DNA of 17,086 bases from an uncultured Selenomonadaceae bacterium. Its GTDB lineage: Bacteria; Bacillota; Negativicutes; Selenomonadales; Selenomonadaceae. Each line of letters opens with the position of its first letter. Position 1 is the stretch's first letter. The notes under the pieces are model-generated. The model was not told where the DNA came from and searched no databases. It saw nothing but the letters and a program-made list of their open reading frames with translations. Where the stretch lies: positions 1 through 17,086 of the forward strand of contig CAJODU010000011.1 in the NCBI GenBank assembly GCA_905233325.1, given 5' to 3'. Below are positions 14,246 to 17,086 of the stretch, piece after piece. The position numbers were made by a program, and so were the translations under genes.

Positions 14246-15054
14246 TCAATCGCCGCCTTCAAAATATAATGCTCAATACCATAGGCAACACCGTCTTCAT
14301 AGACACTGGGCACAACGTGCTTTGCAAGCCTCTTGAGTTTGGAATTGCCATTACCCATTGCCATACCGCAGCCGACAGTTTGAATCATCTCAAGATCATT
14401 AAAGCCGTCGCCGAAAGCATAACTGTTTTTAACGGCAATACCAAGATATTTGAGGGCGTGAAGAATACCGCTGCCCTTGCTGTTCTTGCGTGAATAAATT
14501 TCCATATTGTTGCGGTGAAACGGATCAACAATCCCTGTGAGTTCAGGTGAGTTGAGCCATTTTTTGTAAATTGATGCGACATCAGTGCGGGCGTCTGCCG
14601 TCTGAAATTCCATTTTATAAACTTGTAAATCATCAGGATTAAATTCACGTTCAAACTTATTAACGTCAATTTTGAAGCTGATATAGAAATTCTCCATACG
14701 CTTAAAATTGGTTTTGAGGTAAACTTTCGGGTGACTTTGCAGAATATATTCAATCTTCATTCTCTCACAAGTTGACACAATATCCTTAATGATTGACTTG
14801 TCTATCGCCTCGGAGAAAATCACTTTGTCCTCAATGACAACAACCGCACCATTCATCAAAACAAAGCCGTTAAAACCGAAATTCACCAGCTCAGGATCAA
14901 GAAAATCCAGAGGTCTGCCGCTCGCAATGAAAATATAATCACCTGCATTTTTGAGAGCCTGCAAAGCCTTGCGGACTCTATCAGACAAATGAATCATACC
15001 CTTTGAGGCATCAATGAGAGTGCCGTCAATATCAAAGAAAATCGCCTTTTTCAC
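14242..15054 (-). CDS. Cof-type HAD-IIB family hydrolase
   Basis: A 270-residue haloacid dehalogenase-superfamily phosphatase of the Cof/YidA group, normally acting on sugar phosphates or nucleotide-like phosphates in the cytoplasm. Motif I is FFDIDGTLID (nucleophile Asp8, acid/base Asp10), motif II is IASGRPL, and motif IV is FGDGFNDLEM (Asp216, Asn219, Asp220). MGNGN and DGVAYGIEHYI follow, as is usual near the C-terminus. Length and cap position fit type IIB. The substrate is not predictable. The GTG start overlaps the stop of the 64-residue gene (GTGA), and its own TGA overlaps the next gene's GTG, so all three are tightly coupled. AGGGGG lies about ten bases upstream. Its place between two membrane/export genes is unexplained. 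Confidence 0.92.
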   Translation of the reverse strand: MKKAIFFDIDGTLIDASKGMIHLSDRVRKALQALKNAGDYIFIASGRPLDFLDPELVNFGFNGFVLMNGAVVVIEDKVIFSEAIDKSIIKDIVSTCERMKIEYILQSHPKVYLKTNFKRMENFYISFKIDVNKFEREFNPDDLQVYKMEFQTADARTDVASIYKKWLNSPELTGIVDPFHRNNMEIYSRKNSKGSGILHALKYLGIAVKNSYAFGDGFNDLEMIQTVGCGMAMGNGNSKLKRLAKHVVPSVYEDGVAYGIEHYILKAAIE

Positions 15055-15245
15055 TTGTTCCGTCCCCCTTGGTTAATTATGTAGATACGAACCGCCAAAA
15101 GAACTATCCAAATAACGAAAGATACTATATAAATTTTGTCAACAATACTGAGATTGCCGTAGTCAAAATTTGAAAACATTATCACTGCAGCAAGCAATAT
15201 AAAATAATCGAATAATTTAAGAGAATCCTTTATAATTTTCAGCAA
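15051..15245 (-). CDS. Small two-helix membrane protein, unknown function
   Basis: A 64-residue protein with two hydrophobic segments: about residues 12-26 (FDYFILLAAVIMFS) and 36-57 (KIYIVSFVIWIVLLAVRIYII). A polar turn with Asp/Tyr/Asn/Asp joins them, and the basic tail (GGRNK) should be cytoplasmic. I do not recognise a family. It is supported as a gene by the Shine-Dalgarno AAGGAGAG (15252-15259), six bases before its TTG start, by the good promoter directly upstream, and by the GTGA overlap with the HAD phosphatase gene. It is the first gene of a six-gene unit. Confidence 0.72.
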   Translation of the reverse strand: MLKIIKDSLKLFDYFILLAAVIMFSNFDYGNLSIVDKIYIVSFVIWIVLLAVRIYIINQGGRNK

Positions 15246-15251
15246 GAAAAA

Positions 15252-15259
15252 CTCTCCTT
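15252..15259 (-). promoter_or_regulatory. Ribosome binding site of the 64-residue gene
   Basis: AAGGAGAG on the minus strand is six bases before TTG 15243-15245. It is the main reason for accepting this short non-ATG gene. Confidence 0.7.
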
Positions 15260-15280
15260 CGAGAAATGAAATTTTTCTGT

Positions 15281-15308
15281 ATTATATCACATTATTTATG
15301 ATATGCAA
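15281..15308 (-). promoter_or_regulatory. Sigma-A promoter of the six-gene envelope operon
   Basis: On the minus strand a perfect TATAAT (15286-15281) lies 16 bases after TTGCAT (15308-15303); read as TTTGCA the spacer is 17. It sits in the 91-base gap after the comEC stop codon. Transcription should start near 15274, giving a leader of about 29 bases before the 64-residue gene. Confidence 0.7.
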
Positions 15309-15336
15309 ACAAAATCAAAATTTTTAATGAAAAATA

Positions 15337-17086
15337 TCATTGATTCGTTGCAATTTTGATATTGTTGCCATCGGTAGTGAAGACGACAGCACCATCTCTA
15401 TCTGTCCTGTAAATCTTGGCACCGACTTCCTCCATCAGCTCAACTACTTCAGGGCGAGGGTGACCAAAAGTATTGTTGGCACCGACGCAGAAGACAGCAT
15501 ATTGAGGATTAACCGCCTCCACAAATTCCTTGGAGCTTGAGGTCTTTGAACCGTGATGACCTACCTTGAGAACAGTGCTTTTGACATCTGTCTTTTTGCT
15601 CAAGATGATTGCCTCATTCTCTTTGACTAAATCACCGGTGAAGAGAAAAGAACTCCTCCCGAAGGTAACCCTGTAGACATTTGAAATCTCATTACCGGTT
15701 GATACCTTTCCCGAAGACTTCGGCGAAAAGAGTACCTCCACCTTCACACCGTCAATATTAAAGACTTCACCTTCATCAGCCGCTCTCAAATTTTTCAATT
15801 TATCGGATTCTTCACTGATTGCCATACTCGCCGCATATTCAGATTTAGGCTCATGTGCGGTTATTATTTTGCCGACATCAATCAATTTGACTATAGAACC
15901 GGCACCGGCAGCATGATCTTCGTGAGCATGAGAGAGGAAGATATAGTCAAGTGAGGTAATGCCGTAGTGGTGAAGGTAGGGGACATCAACGCGGGCTCCT
16001 ATATCGTAAGCATGCTCACGGACGCCGCCGGTATCGAACATCATAGCATGACCATTCGGCGTTATTACAAGGGCAGAATCACCTTGATGAACGTCAATAA
16101 AATGTACCTGCATTTCAGGCGGCTTGGTGATATGGACACCGACATTGAAGGCAATCACCAACACAATCGCCGCGCAGATACCTTGAATAATTTTGATATT
16201 CTCTCTGCAGAGGTTTAGGATTTTCTCTTTGACTTTGCGTTTCTGAATGATGAATAGAAGAATTGCATAATACAAGGCACTCCAGGCAAAATTGAGCGTT
16301 GGGAAGTAGATATTGCTTGCAGGTAGAGCAGCTATCAATTTATTCAATTCGTAAGCAATTCCAAAAATCAGAGAATCGAATAAAAATACAAATTTGGCTG
16401 CAAATGGAACAATTAATCCAACGATTCCTGCCAGCAATCCAAAAATTATTACTATTTCAAGTATAGGAATTACAAGCAAATTTGAAAATAGCGAGCTGAC
16501 GGACAGTTGATTGAAGTACCAGGCAATGATAGGCTGTGAAAATATTTGAGCCGCCAAAGTAACTGAAAGTGAAACAGCCAAAATTTTCGGTAATTTTAAT
16601 TCATAATGATTACCTTTTATATTAAATATTCGCTTTTTGGATAAAAACATTTTTATTATAGGCATCAAATATAACAATCCGGCAGTTGCTGAAAATGAGA
16701 GCTGAAAACTGATATGAAAAAGCAAAAGAGGATTGTCAATTAACATAAAGAGTCCAATTAATGTTAGTAATCTCCTACTGCCAACTTCTATGTCAAATGT
16801 AGTAGCCAAAAATATCAATATCCCCATATTTGCAGAACGCATTACCGGAGCGATTAATCCGGACAACATAGCATAAGAAAGTATTATAAGAATACCCAAA
16901 ACTGCTTTTAATATGCGTATAAAGTTTCGGATATTCTTTTTCTTCTTTCCATGCGGTAATTTGATAAATTTAAACAAAAGAGCTACTGTTGCTGCAAGCA
17001 GGGACATATGCGAGCCGGAGACTGATAATATATGCACAATTCCTGTCGTGACGAATGATTCAGTAAGCTCCGGTTTTAATCCCTCA
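15337..17086 (-). CDS. comEC: DNA internalisation-related competence protein ComEC/Rec2 (partial, 5' end outside window)
   Basis: The frame is open to the right edge; at least 582 residues are present. An in-frame GTG at 17035-17037 lies within the conserved region and is not the start. Counting from it, the competence domain begins at once with HILSVSGSHMS (2-12), a hallmark of ComEC, and VMRSANMGILIF (65-76). About eight membrane segments follow up to residue 304. The C-terminal metallo-beta-lactamase domain has VHQGDSALV (316-324), LSHAHEDHAAG (368-378), LFTGDL (Asp469), HHGSKTS (494-500) and FGHPRP (His526). ComEC forms the inner-membrane channel for transforming DNA, and the C-terminal domain is thought to degrade the non-transported strand. 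Metal ligands are intact. The usual N-terminal DUF4131 region should lie beyond the right edge. Confidence 0.93.
   Translation of the reverse strand, partial: EGLKPELTESFVTTGIVHILSVSGSHMSLLAATVALLFKFIKLPHGKKKKNIRNFIRILKAVLGILIILSYAMLSGLIAPVMRSANMGILIFLATTFDIEVGSRRLLTLIGLFMLIDNPLLLFHISFQLSFSATAGLLYLMPIIKMFLSKKRIFNIKGNHYELKLPKILAVSLSVTLAAQIFSQPIIAWYFNQLSVSSLFSNLLVIPILEIVIIFGLLAGIVGLIVPFAAKFVFLFDSLIFGIAYELNKLIAALPASNIYFPTLNFAWSALYYAILLFIIQKRKVKEKILNLCRENIKIIQGICAAIVLVIAFNVGVHITKPPEMQVHFIDVHQGDSALVITPNGHAMMFDTGGVREHAYDIGARVDVPYLHHYGITSLDYIFLSHAHEDHAAGAGSIVKLIDVGKIITAHEPKSEYAASMAISEESDKLKNLRAADEGEVFNIDGVKVEVLFSPKSSGKVSTGNEISNVYRVTFGRSSFLFTGDLVKENEAIILSKKTDVKSTVLKVGHHGSKTSSSKEFVEAVNPQYAVFCVGANNTFGHPRPEVVELMEEVGAKIYRTDRDGAVVFTTDGNNIKIATNQ

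Noticed and set aside
15300..15336. Terminator after comEC
   Set aside because: Only A/T runs (AAAAATTTT) follow the stop; no stable stem can be drawn, so read-through into the next operon is possible.
1..17086. Mobile element, CRISPR array, tRNA/rRNA, toxin-antitoxin or phage genes
   Set aside because: I looked for transposase and integrase motifs, regularly spaced direct repeats and cloverleaf-forming sequences in the gaps and saw none; nearly all the sequence is accounted for by ordinary coding genes.

Overview
The window is gene-dense chromosomal DNA of a bacterium. The gene families, the strong GGAGG-type ribosome binding sites and the frequent TTG/GTG starts suggest a Bacillota (Firmicutes) member. 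The DUF3662+FHA protein, comEC, flagellar stator genes and GerMN lipoprotein would fit the diderm Negativicutes, but the taxon is an inference. I see no insertion sequence, CRISPR array, rRNA, tRNA or integrase. Nearly all gaps between genes are under 140 bases.

Layout. (1) 1-337, plus: the tail of a diguanylate cyclase gene entering from the left edge. It has lost the middle of its GGDEF domain through an internal deletion that also shifts the frame; a terminator follows. (2) 450-2842, plus: a two-gene unit of a membrane-anchored alpha/beta hydrolase and a fold-type-I PLP-dependent Orn/Lys/Arg decarboxylase-family enzyme, joined by a TGATG overlap. (3) 2832-5306, minus: histidinol dehydrogenase (hisD) followed by a family 2 glycosyltransferase, whose end overlaps the decarboxylase tail to tail. 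(4) 5398-5826, plus: a small single-pass membrane protein of unknown function behind a near-consensus sigma-A promoter. (5) 5840-7420, minus: an FhaA-like DUF3662+FHA protein followed by a PP2C phosphatase, a Ser/Thr phospho-signalling pair with no kinase in view. (6) 7498-11039, minus: motA-motB-acpS-nnr, ending in a terminator. It combines the flagellar stator with holo-ACP synthase and the NAD(P)HX repair enzyme. (7) 11172-15245, minus: a promoter at 15281-15308 is followed by six closely spaced genes: a 64-residue membrane protein, a Cof-type HAD phosphatase, a ComEC-like metallo-beta-lactamase lipoprotein, a DUF3006 protein, a secreted AMIN/Amidase_3 N-acetylmuramoyl-L-alanine amidase and a GerMN lipoprotein. 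(8) 15337-17086, minus: most of comEC, running off the right edge.

How the parts may work together. Segments 7 and 8 are mostly envelope functions: DNA uptake (ComEC), an exported paralogue of the ComEC C-terminal domain, peptidoglycan cleavage and two lipoproteins. Segment 5 is a signalling module of the kind that controls cell-wall synthesis in Gram-positives. Segment 6 pairs motility with basic cofactor metabolism. No single segment is clearly a new system. The items most worth a second look are the exported ComEC-like nuclease operon beside comEC, the kinase-less FhaA-PP2C pair with its threonine-rich linker, and the decayed diguanylate cyclase.

Start codons: about half the genes appear to start at TTG or GTG placed after a strong Shine-Dalgarno. 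For several of them the longest open frame begins at or upstream of that Shine-Dalgarno, so I use the shorter starts and say so in each entry.
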